Shown here: piece by piece, positions 46,301 through 58,489 of the stretch | How the letters are laid out: each line of letters starts with the position of its first letter | Position numbering within the stretch: the first letter of the stretch is position 1 | Assembly (NCBI RefSeq): GCF_035222485.1 | Contig: NC_085921.1 | Span: forward strand, 1,674,001 to 1,738,000 | Origin: Podospora pseudoanserina | Taxonomy: Eukaryota; Ascomycota; Sordariomycetes; Sordariales; Podosporaceae | Direction of reading: 5' to 3' | Length of the DNA: 64,000 nt | Translations under genes and position numbers: made by a program | The notes under the pieces: generated by a model | The model's database searches: none | The model's input: the letters and a program-made list of their open reading frames with translations, nothing else | What the model was told of the DNA's origin: nothing

Positions 46301-49021
46301 AATGCCTCGTGGCTTGTAAGCTGCTCTCGATCGATGCAAGGTCCCGCTGTCTGTCTACCACGTAAAACAAGCGACAGTGGGATGGTTCCTGCACCACAAA
46401 TGCACGATATCACCGGGAATCGGGGATGAGATACGTACGGCAGCCTGCCAAGCACGAACTAAACAGTATTGCCCAAACTACAATCGGTCAAGCCGGACAG
46501 CAACAGCAGCAACAAGCAAGAAACCAACGCACGACTGCATTCGAGCTTCTGCGGGACAGGGGCCCAGCTTGGGACCTGTCAAACCGACCGAGTTCTGTGG
46601 CTGGTGGCAAGAAGGATCTCGTCTGTGCGCTGCCGAGGCCGTTGGATGAATAAGAATGTTGCGTCCAGCAGTCTGCACTCCGCCACAAGCCCCAGGTTGC
46701 TGGGACCATCGCGTCCTCCGACCGACACCGATAACCGGACTGTTTGATTTTGGAGAGGGGAGGTGAGGCTGGTGACGTGGTCATCGAGAGTAGTTGTCCA
46801 TGTCCTTGTCTCTGGCTGCCTCCCAGTTTTGCTCACCGCTGATGGCAACAAGAAGTCTCTTCCAAACGCACGCCGGAGCAAAAGACACGCAACTCTTACG
46901 ACGACGGCATGGCGAAAACCGATGGATGATATGCTTCATATCAGAATATCAAGCCGGTTCTAGCCACAGACGTGCCATTGATGGAGGCATCTCTGGAACC
47001 TGCCGAATGGCATCATCTGCGAATCCCTGCCCGTTCTTTGGTCAGTGGCACCCGCCAAGGAGGGTGCTGGCAGGGGCACCTACCCGGTCGACAGGGATCC
47101 TGACAGCCTCATTGGCGGGTGTGAATCTGCAATGGACGGGATCTGCATCTTCTTCAGGAGTCCTCATCAGTAACGTGATGTCGAAGTGGTGTGAAGCTAT
47201 CGCTGATATTTTCATCTTTTCAAACTTCGATTGCCCTTCAGGATTCACTCCTGCAGCAGAGGATAGCATTGGTGCAGCGAGCTGCATATTGTTGGTCCCT
47301 CCATGCGACCAATGCTACGGGGCAACTTGATATGCTCCTATCAACTCGTGATCCCTCCCGCTTGCCAAAACTTGAACAGCGAGTCGGCCGCCGTCGTTGG
47401 CAGAGGCAGATACCGACTGCTTGGGTCAAATCATCCAACAATGAGAACCAGGATAGCATATAGCGCCCCAGGTCTTCGCCAGCCACAACCAGCAACCCGG
47501 GACGTCATGTGCCTTTTCTGTCGCCAGTAATATCAAGGGCCGAGTCTTGCACTCTTTCCAGTTGACCAGTAACTCGTGCTTCTCCAATCCAGTAATCATC
47601 GTCATGGCTTGCATACTCCAGACAATCCACCGATCTACACAAACTCAGCTGGACAGGCTCATCATCCTCCCTCCTCTGATGAGTTGTCAGAAGGACAATA
47701 GCTTTATCCAAGCTAGAAAGATATCAACAAAATCCTGACTGGAATTCCTCACGTGGGCTGATCTGGATCTAGTGATCCTTCACCCCCTCCTCTTTGGACT
47801 GTCATCTTTTCCGTGCCGCCGCGCTTAATTCTCCCCTCCACACACCAACCCTTAGCAGTCTCTTGCCCAACGACACCGTCAACTGGTTCATGTCTCACCC
47901 CTCAAGGCCAAAAGCCTAGCGGCGGTCCTTACCTTTAGCCATTCCCTTCCCGCTAGGAAAAGAAACGGCCTTGGTCATAGTCCCTAGCGGGGCATAGTCG
48001 ACCGATTTCCTGGGACTTGGACAATTCCTACACTCTCAATGGCCAGCCTCCAGCGGCGCGGACTGCTTTCTCCTTTTTTTGATGCGTTCCCCGCAATGTT
48101 AGCCAGATTTCCTCTCCGTACTATACTCGTATTCTCCATCGGCTGCCGGAATGTAGCCCCTTGCTCATACTTAGGTTTGACTAGGGAGAATGACTGTTTA
48201 CAACGTGCACTAGGAAAATGGCGCTCGTCCCGTCCCTTTTGCGAGCCCAGGCTTCCCTTTCTTGGCTTCGCTGCAAAACAAAAGGCGGCCGCTGTGCCGC
48301 CGGCTAGCTTCGGACAAGGCTGGCTGAGTGCTCGAGTGAGAGAAGGATGGAGGGGTCAAAGTTGACCAATTCCTACGGTCTAAACATCTGGTTTAGGGGA
48401 GTTTGTCTGGTTGATAAGAAGCAATGTCAGCCAGCCAGGATATCAAGCCGTCGACGTCAGGGCCGGTAGACAACTGTCCATTCATCAATGGAGAGACGGC
48501 TTTGTAAAGAGAGCTGATATTCTATCATCGAGGGGGTGGACTGTACCCCATCGGTATACAGGTGAGGCTGTTCTTGGGTGGGGGTTCAAGAAGGAATTGG
48601 TTGCCGGATTGGGGACTGTGGTTACTACTTTGGGAGGGGGGGAAGGGGAAGGAGGGGGATGATATCATGAGGGGTGGTGTTGATGGCTGCTCAGCTGTGG
48701 GGGATATCAGTAGTTGTGTCTCAAGTGAGAGGTGGCTTTTCTCAGCTTCAGCCTCGCCCCTATGCCAGTATTTTATCAGGCGGTGATGGCATCCTTGCAC
48801 TCATGCCTACCCACGCTCATAGAAGCGCTTCCCTTTTCTGATGGTCTCTCGTAGCCAGCAAAGGCTGCCTCAGTCATCCGCCCCCAACTCTCACTACAAC
48901 TAGACTTCAGCCATCCACTCTCATACTATAAAGCTTGAACCTGGAATCATATGCTTACAAAGATTTCATCTCACATCATCATCTTATACACACTTCACCC
49001 ATCTCCAAGTACACCCTCCTT

Positions 49022-49065
49022 CCCTCTACCACCCCGCCAGCTCCCTCTACCACCCCGCCAGCTCC
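49022..49065. repeat. 22-bp direct tandem duplication
   Basis: Two perfect adjacent copies of a C-rich unit beginning CCCTCTACCACCCC and ending GCCAGCTC. Confidence 0.85.
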
Positions 49066-50820
49066 CTAACCATCCTAGCCAACTCTTACTTTACACCAAA
49101 CTACAGAAACCAGATATGCAACCTGCTTACCCTAAAGCCTGAATCCCCCGCTGCATCACCACGGCAACATCAAGGCAAGACATACCTACCGTCCTCAAGA
49201 TGACATGCATGAGCAGAACGACCCACAAAGTCAGAACCGAATCGGGGGGTTTTGAAGCTAGATTCACTTCAAGGCATATTTTGCTTTATGATTGCCATCG
49301 TCCCGTCTCATGCAAGTCATTTATCATCATCGCAAGTGCGAGAATGGCAAAGTCCGATATTCTATGCAGCCAAGACGTGTGATTATGGGAGGATCTTGTC
49401 AAAAGACTTGGAACAAGCAGACAGGAAGGGGGTATGGCTTCGGCGGAAAACTCGATGTAATCTGAAGCCGAGGGGTGGAAGGGGGGAATGAAGTTGGAAA
49501 GGGGCGGTTGGCGAGGAGTGGAAGTCTCACATGACGGTACCAGCCAGTGAGGACAAAGCTTCCTGGTTTTTTTTTTTTTGGGACAGATTTAGAGTCAGGT
49601 TTGACAACACACAACCTAAAGAATATGGGCGTCGAATATTGACATCGGAGCCGGGACCAGTCTCTAGTATTTGATCTCGTAACAAGCCTATCCTGGATGC
49701 ATGATTTTGACTGTAGTCGCCAATATCAATACCCACACTACTATACCAACAGCAAAACTATATGCTCTCCTAAGACAGGAAACGGGGGCTCCTAGAAGAG
49801 ATGCTAGGAAACTTTATCCAAAATGACGCGTAGACACCTGTGACTTGACCTGTCAATGGCAGCGACACGAATTTTGATCATTACCACGACGTCATTCTAG
49901 GCTGGAAGGTCCACAAGGGCGACAGCTACGTTATGTAGCCTCGAATTCTTATCGAAATTTGAGGGGGATGGTTAAGAAACACACGGGATACCTGCAACAC
50001 GACTTTCGTCTTCTCCATCGTCCCTCGATAATCTCTCCGAACTGGTGAAAGCACGGAATCCATCGATCTGTTCCAACAATATGTTCATCGTCTGGTATCC
50101 ATCTCGTTATTCTTCTCTCATAGTTGCCCTCCTCGACTAAATTCTCGTCATACTCCAGGGCAAGATCTGGTTTCATCAAAATCGCTACCTGATACTCCAT
50201 ATTCCACTATCCTTCCAGAAGCTTGACGATCGTGACAGCATGAAATCAATATTTCTCAACGTGACCAAGAGATTGTGTTTGGAAAGTCCTGAAACCGTAT
50301 ATAAAGCCCAGATATTAAGTGTCTACCTATCCTTGGAACATATTTCTCAGAAAGATGCTCCTCTTGGATTAGTCTATCATGTCCACCACAGGCTGGCTGT
50401 TAAGATATGCTATGTTCCAGAACTACCCAACCTCTGTCACGGTGCTAGATCAACCAGCGGGGATCTATTTGTTCCATTGAATTCTTGGAGGTCCACTGAA
50501 GTCTTATATCTACAATACCGCTGCAACTAATGGCGATCGTATTCTGGTTAGAGCTGCAGTCTTTTGAAGCCTGAGGCATGTTTCTTAACTCTGCAAGGCC
50601 ACTGAGCAGCCTCGGAGTCTACCTGAGCTACCCATCCGACAAGACATGGACCCTGGACAGTGTGAGGGCACATTCCTCAGTACTTGAGGCAAACCAGGGC
50701 TTTGTCAAATGAACATTAATGCTAGAGTGGAAGTTGCCGGACTCATCTTCAAAGACAATCACCGGGTTAACCTCCCCTGCGTCAGCTTAGCTTGTTTAGA
50801 ATGTCTTTCTCGGGCAATGC

Positions 50821-50888
50821 TTCATTTGTGTAGGTTATGCGCCGATCGTCTGCATTTGCGTAGGTTGTACGTCGATCGTCTTCATTTG
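50821..50888. repeat. 30-bp tandem repeat, 2.3 units
   Basis: Units at 50821-50850 and 50851-50880 plus a partial third at 50881-50888; shared core CATTTGYGTAGGTTRT with a CGATCGTC end. In a plus-strand frame (50709-50951) the units would encode LHLCRLCADR and LHLRRLYVDR, but that frame has no other support. Confidence 0.85.
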
Positions 50889-52477
50889 ACCAAACCTGCA
50901 AATGGCCTTTCGAGCCTGACCTCACTTCAACATGATGCTACCCCGATATAGCCTCAGTAGTCTTTGGCAGAAAAGGGCCCTTGATTTTCTTTCGAGTTCT
51001 GTGTCATATCAGCTGAAATGTCACCTAAATCGACATCATCTCCACTGTTTGCACTTCATGTAAACAGGAACTTCCGATCACCTAACCCTGTTGTAGACAC
51101 AATTGTAAGCATGCACGAACTTGCCCTGCTCCATCAAAACACCCCACGCCCATCCCAAGCTTCGAGATCCAACATATTGTTCAGTGGTCTTCATACCTAC
51201 TCTGTCAGTCTTTGGATATTACTCTGAAAACTGTAAAGGGGTCATCTCGCCTCCTTCACCACTAGAGCCGATCCACAATATCATCCGCTATAATGTGGAA
51301 ATAGCCCGTCAAACATAGCTGATAGCATCATAAGTTGGAAGCTGAGCATCGGCTTACGTACATGTCGTCTTCACGAATTCACGTGTTGTGATAGACCGGT
51401 CTGGGCAGATTGTTGAATTAATTTCCCTTGGATCCAAAGTAAATACCCCGGCGCCCGCAAGAAGCCAGGCATTGCGATGAGTCGACTTCCTGGAAGCCAA
51501 CTCCATCTTCCAACAGTTTTGTCCCTGCCCTGTCGTGGTGTACCTTGTTGTCTGTCGAGCGGTGGTTTATCGTCGTTTTCACTTCTCAACCGGATTTTTC
51601 TCAGCTGTAATGGCTTCATATGGTCGAGGGTTTCTCTATTCATTGATGGTCAATGTTCTTCGGCTTTGGGAGCACATATTGCGTTGATCAGCGTTGTCTC
51701 TGCGCCGAACTAAAATGTGTTGGTCACTCACCCATTGTGATGTTGTCTGGGCTCTTGCCCTGCACTGCTCGGTGGTGCCTGCCCGCTCTGGGTACGCGGC
51801 TCTGAGAGAAATTTAAGTCTTTGTGTCCGTCGTCTCACGCGGGTGCAATCAGAAGCTGGCGAGGAAGAAAAGGGCAATGATGATGGGGCCCAAGGCTCCT
51901 TTCACTTTCTTTACACATCACTTGCTTCGAGCTGCCGGAAGTGCACGGTAATCATGTCAAGATTATCTTCAGGAAACATGCTTACCTTATGGATATTATC
52001 AATGATCATTAAGCTACACTACCTCAATAACACAAACAACCGCACTGGCATAAACTACTGTGTGTCAACTTAGTCCCATCGGATTTTCATTATGGCCCTA
52101 AAATGATGTCTAAGCAGGCTAGGTGGAGTTACAACCAGGGAAATGTTACTATATCCATACAACCAAATACATCTCCCAGCTAGCCACATAGCCTGCCTTC
52201 TCCATACCAGTTAACCAATAATAGGTACGGGCCTCAGAAGGACAGTAACACACACCCCGAGAAACAGGCAAGGCCTCTGCAAAAAACTCACATGCCCATT
52301 CATTGTCCAAGAAGACCATGTCGACGTGTAAACAGCCTGGTTCAAATTAAGGACACAATATACCTGTCAAGTTACACATCCCCAAACTAAGGTCATGCCC
52401 AAACTTACGATTTTCAACCCTTCCCAAGAACATCACGACCCTCAAGAGAACAATTCCACACCTGTGTCTACAAAGCT

Positions 52478-52960
52478 AGGCTATACTCAAGATGTAAACA
52501 TGTCTGCCTGATGTCCAATGACGCCTTGATCCCCTCCTCGCAGGCCTTCAAGTTGTCCAATAAGGCCTGTCAAGTATCGAAGTAGGCCTTAAACACGTTA
52601 CTACATGCATCCTCAAGATAGAGACACTCGTAAGCTTGCTATCTAAATGCCTATCAACAGATCAATGAGGCCTTTAAAACTTCTGAATAGGCCTTATGAG
52701 ATAGTTCAGATACCTTCAAGGATAGTTCATATGCATCAGAAGAAAATTCAAATCTGTTAAAAGATAGTTAGTATCCATCAAAAACAGTGTGTATGCCTTG
52801 AAGAATACTCGACAGGCCTTCAGAGATAGCCGATATGCCTCGGAAGATAGTCAAAAGGTATTGATAATATCTAAATAGGCCTATTGTTCAAGATTGAAGC
52901 TGTATAAACAGAACATTTACGCCTGTCGATTCAACCAAGTGGCCTTTTGAAGGTCAAGCG
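52478..52960. repeat. Highly diverged 21-bp-period tandem array, ~22 units
   Basis: Successive units begin with AGGCCT, ATGCCT or close variants at almost exactly 21-bp intervals (for example 52542, 52563, 52584, then through 52689, 52710, 52731, and on to 52877). The consensus is roughly AGGCCTTCAAGATAGTTNAN with one extra base; a few units are 20 or 22 bp. Units are strongly diverged but phase is kept for about 480 bp. On the minus strand one frame yields heptads such as ELSLKVS, ELSHKAY and LLDNLKA, with several stops. Confidence 0.8.
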
Positions 52961-53060
52961 ATACGTACATTTTAGATCTTGAGGCATGCTGAACCTGTCA
53001 CAAGCATACCTTGTGTTCGTCATGCGAAGAGGCATCGGAAAAATCACAACATATTTACAT

Positions 53061-53142
53061 CACAAGTCCCAGCACAAGTCCTAGCACAAGTCCTAGCACA
53101 AGTTATAGCACAAGTCACAGCATAAGTCACAGCATAAGGCAC
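53061..53142. repeat. 12-bp tandem array, ~6.8 units
   Basis: Units CACAAGTCCTAG and variants (CACAAGTTATAG, CATAAGTCACAG) in register for 82 bp, ending about 270 bp past the HSP90 stop codon in its 3' flank. Confidence 0.9.
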
Positions 53143-53409
53143 AAAAGTTGATCAGAAACTCTTGATTTCCGTCTAATCCTGGTAACATGCTCCTCCTCAG
53201 ACCATGACCAATCCCGATGTCCTTGACTAAAAGTACAGAAAAACGGGCGCCGTCGTCCTCAACGACGGCGATGTGGAAGTTTGCTCGATCGGAAAACTGA
53301 TGCAAATTTGAAAAAGAGAAAAAAAAAAACATAAAGGTATTGTCATTAGCTAGAATCCGTCCAACTCCGTTCCCAAGCCACTTTTTCATTCCCAGTCATT
53401 GCGAGTCGT

Positions 53410-55711
53410 TTAGTCAACCTCCTCCATGGCGTTGTCGCTGGTCTCAGCAGCGGCAACACCGGCATCGGCGGCGGGAGCATCGGCAGCAGCCTCGGGCTCC
53501 TCGTCGAGGTTCAGGCCGAGAGCGACAAGCTTGTGGATGCGCTCAGCGAAGCCAGCGGGCTCCTCAATGGTGAAGCCGGAGACCAAGAGGGAGGTCTCGA
53601 AGAGGAGCTGAACGATGGACTTGACGGTCTTGTCGTTCTCGCCGTCGGCCTCAACCTTCTGCTTGAGCTCCTTGATGATGGGGCTCTTGGGGGAGATCTC
53701 GAAGGTCTTCTTGGAGGACATGTAGCTGCTCATGGAGGTGTCACGGAGAGCCTGGGCCTTCATGATACGCTCCATGTTGGCAGACCAGCCGAACTGGCCA
53801 GTGCGGATGGCGCAAGGAGCGCCGACCAACTTGTGGGAGACAACAACCTTCTCGACCTTGTCGCCGAGAACGTTCTTGAGAGCCTTGGCGAGACCGTCGT
53901 ACTCCTTCTCCTCAGCCTCACGCTGCTTCTTCTCCTCCTCAGTCTCCTCGAGCTCGAAGTCCTTGGTGATGTCGACAAGCTTCTTGCCCTCGAACTCCTT
54001 GAGCTGAGTCATGGCGTACTCATCAATGGGGTCAACAAGGAAGAGAACCTCGAAGCCCTTCTCCTTGAGAGAGTCAAGGAAGGGAGACTTGGAGACAGCC
54101 TTGATGGACTCGCCAGTGATGTAGTACATGTTCTTCTGGTGCTCGGGCATGCGCGTGACATAGTCGGAGAGGGAGGTCTGCTCATCGCCAGACTTGGTGG
54201 AGTTGAAGCGGAGGAGCTTGGCGAGGGTGTTGCGGTTCTGGGAGTCCTCGTGGATGCCGAGCTTGATGTTCTTGGAGAAGGCAGTGTAGAACTTGTCGAA
54301 CTGCTCCTTGTCCTCGGCGATCTCAGTGAAGAGCTCGAGGGCCTTCTTGACAATATTCTTCTGTAGTGGTTGTTAGCCATCTGGGGCGGGGAGAGGGAGA
54401 AATTGAAGAAAAAAAGAGATTTTCTCTTTTCCTCTCTTTTTTTTTCTTTTCAGAAAAGTAAGGGTGATCAATATGCTTAGAAAAACTTACACGAATAACC
54501 TTCATGATCTTGTTTTGCTGAAGAGTCTCACGAGAAAGGTTGAGGGGAAGGTCCTCAGAGTCGACGACACCCTTGACGAAGCTGAGCCACTCAGGAATGA
54601 GGTCAGTGGCATCGTCAGTGATGAAAACACGGCGGACGTAGAGCTTGATGTTGTTCTTGGTCTTCTTGGTCTCGAAGAGGTCGAAAGGAGCGCGCTTGGG
54701 CACAAAGAGGATGGCCTTGAACTCAAGCTGACCCTCAACAGAGAAGTGCTTGACGGCGAGGTGGTCCTCCCAGTCGTTGGAGAGAGACTTGTAGAAGGCG
54801 GCATACTCCTCCTGAGTGATGTCCTGGGGGTTGCGAGTCCAGATGGGCTTCTGCTTGCTGAAAAAGGAAAAAAAGTCAGAAAAAAACACCTTCATAATTT
54901 GGTTGGGAAAGCGGGAATCTTACTTGAGCTCCTCCTCCTCAGTCTTGACCTCCTTGACCTTCTTGGTCTTGGGCTTCTTCTCCTTGTCCTCCTCATCGTC
55001 CTCGACCTCCTCGATCTTGGGCTTCTTGTCGTCACCCTCCTCGACGGTCTCGGCCTCCTCATCAGGGACCTCGACCTCGGTCTCCTTCTGAACGTGGAGG
55101 TAAATGGGGTAAGAGATGAACTCAGAGTGCTTCTTGATCACCTCCTTGATCTTGGACTCATTGAGGTAATCAGTCTGCTCATCCTTGAGGTGGAGGATGA
55201 TCTTGGTGCCGCGGCCAATGGAGGGGCCGTTGTCGGGGGAGATGTTGAAAGTGCCACCAGCGCTGGACTCCCAGATGTACTGCTCGTCATCATTGTTCTT
55301 GGAGACAACGGTGACCCTGTCGGCAACGAGGTAGGCAGAGTAGAAACCGACACCGAACTGACCGATCATGGAAATATCAGCGCCAGCGGTGAGAGCCTCC
55401 ATGAACTGCTTGGTGCCGGAGCGGGCAATGGTGCCAAGGTTGTTGACGAGGTCAGCCTTGGTCATACCGATACCGGTATCCTGGATGGTCAGAGTCTTGT
55501 TCTCCTTGTCGGGGATGATGTCGATGCGGAGATCCTTGCCAGTGTCCAACTTGCTGGGGTCGGACAGAGACTCATAGCGGATCTTGTCGAGGGCATCGGA
55601 GGCGTTGGAGACAAGTTCTCTGAGGAAGATCTCCTTGTTGGAGTAGACTGTGTTGATGATGAGGGAGAGAAGCTGAGAGATCTCAGCCTGGAACTCGAAA
55701 GTCTCGGCCAT
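53410..55711 (-). CDS. HSP90: Cytosolic HSP90 molecular chaperone
   Basis: Three exons, 55711-54924, 54857-54491 and 54360-53410, give 701 residues; introns of 66 and 130 bp have GTAAGA and GTAAGT donors and CAG acceptors. For intron 2 the ACTACAG acceptor at 54361 is preferred over an upstream CCCCAG because it restores [15 protein letters not shown]. The N-domain GHKL ATPase is complete: [20 protein letters not shown] (catalytic Glu32, Asn36), IQDTGIGM (Asp of the ATP site), [14 protein letters not shown] charged linker ([15 protein letters not shown]) precedes IWTRNP of the middle domain; [18 protein letters not shown] holds the catalytic-loop Arg. The dimerisation domain ends AMEEVD, the TPR-co-chaperone docking site of cytosolic Hsp90. 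It matures kinases and transcription factors and is normally heat induced. A TATTTAAAG element lies at 55899-55891, about 180 bp upstream of the ATG, and a weak heat-shock-element-like TTCTATGAGATTC at 56287-56299. Confidence 0.98.
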
Positions 55712-58489
55712 CTTGAAAGGGTATCTGAAGTCGAATCTGGGGTATCTGATCGATTTGAGTCGGTTAGAATCGTCGCCTGGTGGTTTTTGCAAAGTATTTT
55801 TCTTGTGTGATGTAGTGGCTTGAAGAAAACAAGACAATAGTGCGGGGTGGAAGGGTTCGAGCGGGCAGCCCCAAGCTGATAACTCTCAAACTTTAAATAG
55901 CCCCGCCGTTCACAAAATCCCAGCAGATGCTCTGTCCGATAAGGCTTCGAAATTGCAATTGCAATAAGCCACACGATAGAGCTTTGTTTGTTGGGTGCGA
56001 TTGGGGAGCAATTTCGTAGAGAGGGAAGGAGGGGCAGGCCGCAAGGCTGAAGAATGGGACTGGCGACTATTAAGAGGGGCAGCGACTTACCAAAAGGGGA
56101 TATTCGAGTAGTCTACGATCTACGCCTAGCAGGAAAGATCTGGCAGGACAGGTATGAAGCAGAGAGAAGAGAGGAAGGTGGTTGTTGGTCTGAAGATGGG
56201 AAGGAAGGAAGGAGAGGACAGGAAGAGGGAGGAGGGCGGCAGCTAAAATGTCTTTGGAGGCACCCCTGGGCTGTGCTCTGCAGTGTTTCTATGAGATTCT
56301 ATCGCCCAAAATTCTACCATTTCTTTGTGATTCGTTTGATTCGGCCTCCACAGCAACGGTCCGCTGTGCTGATTGGCCCCTGTGCTAGCTCCGCTCAGGC
56401 AACTTCCCCCCACCTCTGCGGCTGCCACAGCAAACCACCAAACTGGGGTCGAGAACTCAATGGAAGTCGTACAGCGCTTCTAGGCTCTCTCAGAATGCCA
56501 TTTCCATCACGGTGAGCCTCATTGGAGCCATCTTGGCATGGAAATCACTGATCGGAGTGCTGTCCTCCCGTCGCTGTCAGAGAAGGCTCCAGAATTCCCG
56601 AGACGCCCAACGAGGCTGAAAACGAGGCTGGCCCCTGTTCCACCTGCCAACCCCGCGTTGGTTGGCCCGTGCATTTAGGAGTCACAGAGATGGGACACTG
56701 GATCAAGCAACTGGTGAAAGCTGTTGAGGCCATTACCTATCACCGTTGCTGCATGTTCAGATGGAAAGGCAACCAACCTCAACGGCCAGGTGAGGGGCGG
56801 ACCTCCAAGGCTGCCTGAGTGGTGCCTTCCTTCGAAGACATTACCCTGAAGGTTGTTTACTTCCTTTGTATTTCTTTGGTCTTGCATTTCTTACGACAGA
56901 GCATTGCAAAAACACACAGTAGGAGAGCCAGCACTCTAGCAGGCTTTATGCCGGGTCCTCCGTATCCCAGAGCAACGGCCAAAGTTGTCAAGTAGTAGAG
57001 AGCTTCGCTCTCGCCCTCTTGACAACGGAATGAAACCGCAGAGGAAATAGTACCTTAGCGTGATCACCGCTGGCGTAATGCCTTCTGCAAGTATACCATG
57101 GGCTCTCGTCGGATTTGGTCATGTCCCTCGATGTGGCGGCGAAGGAGCCCTCAAAAGCACCGTCAACAGGCTGAGGTTGAAGCTGGTTTGATTTGGCCAT
57201 GGGGTATGAAGCAGAGGGTTACTTATGGTCAGCTTCTCGCAACTGGCAGCAGACCATCTTGCCTTTCGAGTAAGATGGGGAAGGCTCATTATAACGGTGA
57301 CTAGAAGCCAATTGCCAGATTTCATGGTGAAGATGTCGATTCTGAGAGAATGATAGGCTCGAACAGCAGCAGGCTCCTTCTCCATGGTATGGCTTACTGT
57401 TTGACACATTGTCAGCCGGAATATGTGGTGCCAGCTCAATATATGGGTTTCCACCCTATAGTATCATCCAGAGTTAAGATAGGGTTTCAGTGGCAGTTGA
57501 GATCCAGCACACCTATCTGTCGAGGTGTTTTGTGCTTGTGAAACAGAAATATCATCTGGAAGTGAGCACCTGGGTGGCTGACGTGGTTCGTGGGGGACAT
57601 GTCTGATGTGTTGCGCTGCCAGCTAACAAGGCATAACATACTGTGCCGGCTGGTTTTCGATTGATAGCACCATGGCAGGTTGGAGCAGCGGCCTCGTTGC
57701 TCCCTAGCTATCATTTGGAATTTCATATGTCGATACCTTATAGACACAACTTACACAAGTTGTCTGACAAACTTCAACCCGACAGTCTAATACCAAGTGA
57801 TGGTGTCCGATAGCAAATCTGAACCACTTGATAGCAAGTTGTGTTGAGTAGAAGCTGCAAGCCTCACAAGAAGTGTATTCTGTAGAATACTGAGATGTAC
57901 GGAGTTGAACTTATTCTCATCACCACCCTCCCATTTACGTCCTTGTGCAAAATACAAGCTTGGTGAGAGCAGATACCGGGTCCGTCGGCAGCTTTCGTGC
58001 TCTGCTGTCTGTCCGCAACCGTCTTCTATTCCTGGAGATCGATAGGACCCCAAGGACTTGGCACCGGTCGCAGGAAGAAACACGTGCATGAATGGTTGCA
58101 CATCCACGACGTCTCACCGACAGTGCTGATGAAGCACAGGGGAGATGAACCAACCCCTCATGTTTGATCCTTTGGTGAGTGAGAGATTCAGCTGTCTGGT
58201 TCGCCGTCCCTGTGCTGTTCGGCCGCTAAGCGTAGCCCCGCCCGACCGTCTGGAGGGGTGACGCAATCAGGAAAGAGGGGTGCCGCATCGCGGGGGGCTG
58301 AGCTGCCGTGGAGAGAGAGAGCTGCAACTGCGGGCAAGCTTTTGGGGGGGAGCTGCACTCAGTGCCCCACCTTGCCAGTGTTGCTGCTTTGCCTGCCTGG
58401 AATGCCACTTTCTTCAACCCTCCCACCCCCTTTAAGAGCTTGACCTGCCCCTCCACCAAGCCCCGCTGATTTTTCTCCCCTTTTCCATC
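55712..58489. other. Divergent HSP90/FKBP intergenic region
   Basis: 2.8 kb between two divergent chaperone-class genes. The HSP90 side has the TATA-like element and a single imperfect heat-shock-element-like site at 56287-56299. A plus-strand frame at 56054-56515 and shorter frames at 57-58 kb have no recognisable content. A pyrimidine-rich leader precedes the FKBP ATG. Confidence 0.55.
55891..55899 (-). promoter_or_regulatory. TATA-like element of HSP90
   Basis: Minus-strand TATTTAAAG about 180 bp upstream of the start codon, followed downstream by a pyrimidine-rich leader. Position and sequence fit a stress-inducible core promoter; assignment is by inspection only. Confidence 0.45.

Larger units (their letters stand above)
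43361..53409. other. Ten-kilobase gene-poor interval
   Basis: No gene can be supported. The left half (43.4-49 kb) has ordinary base composition with many short overlapping frames; the right half (49-53.3 kb) is visibly AT-richer and nearly free of frames over 80 codons. It holds a 22-bp duplication (49022-49065), a 30-bp tandem repeat (50821-50888), a 21-bp-period decayed array (52478-52960) and a 12-bp array (53061-53142). No transposon terminal repeats or transposase motifs were recognised. Confidence 0.5.

Noticed and set aside
46794-47330. 178-codon plus frame and opposing minus frame with TPEEDADPVHCRFTPANEA
   Set aside because: Both strands are open and neither has homology I recognise; the minus frame looks slightly protein-like but is short and lacks splice continuity.
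49022-53142. CRISPR-like interpretation of the regularly spaced repeats
   Set aside because: Units are directly adjacent with no unique spacers and the genome is clearly fungal; these are minisatellites.
53533-55810. Long plus-strand frames (up to 448 codons) antisense to HSP90
   Set aside because: Same codon-bias shadow effect; the Leu/Glu/Asp/Val-rich translation has no family resemblance and the HSP90 assignment is certain.
56054-56515. 153-codon plus frame in the HSP90 upstream region
   Set aside because: Glu/Gly/Arg low-complexity from a GGAAG-rich tract; no motif.
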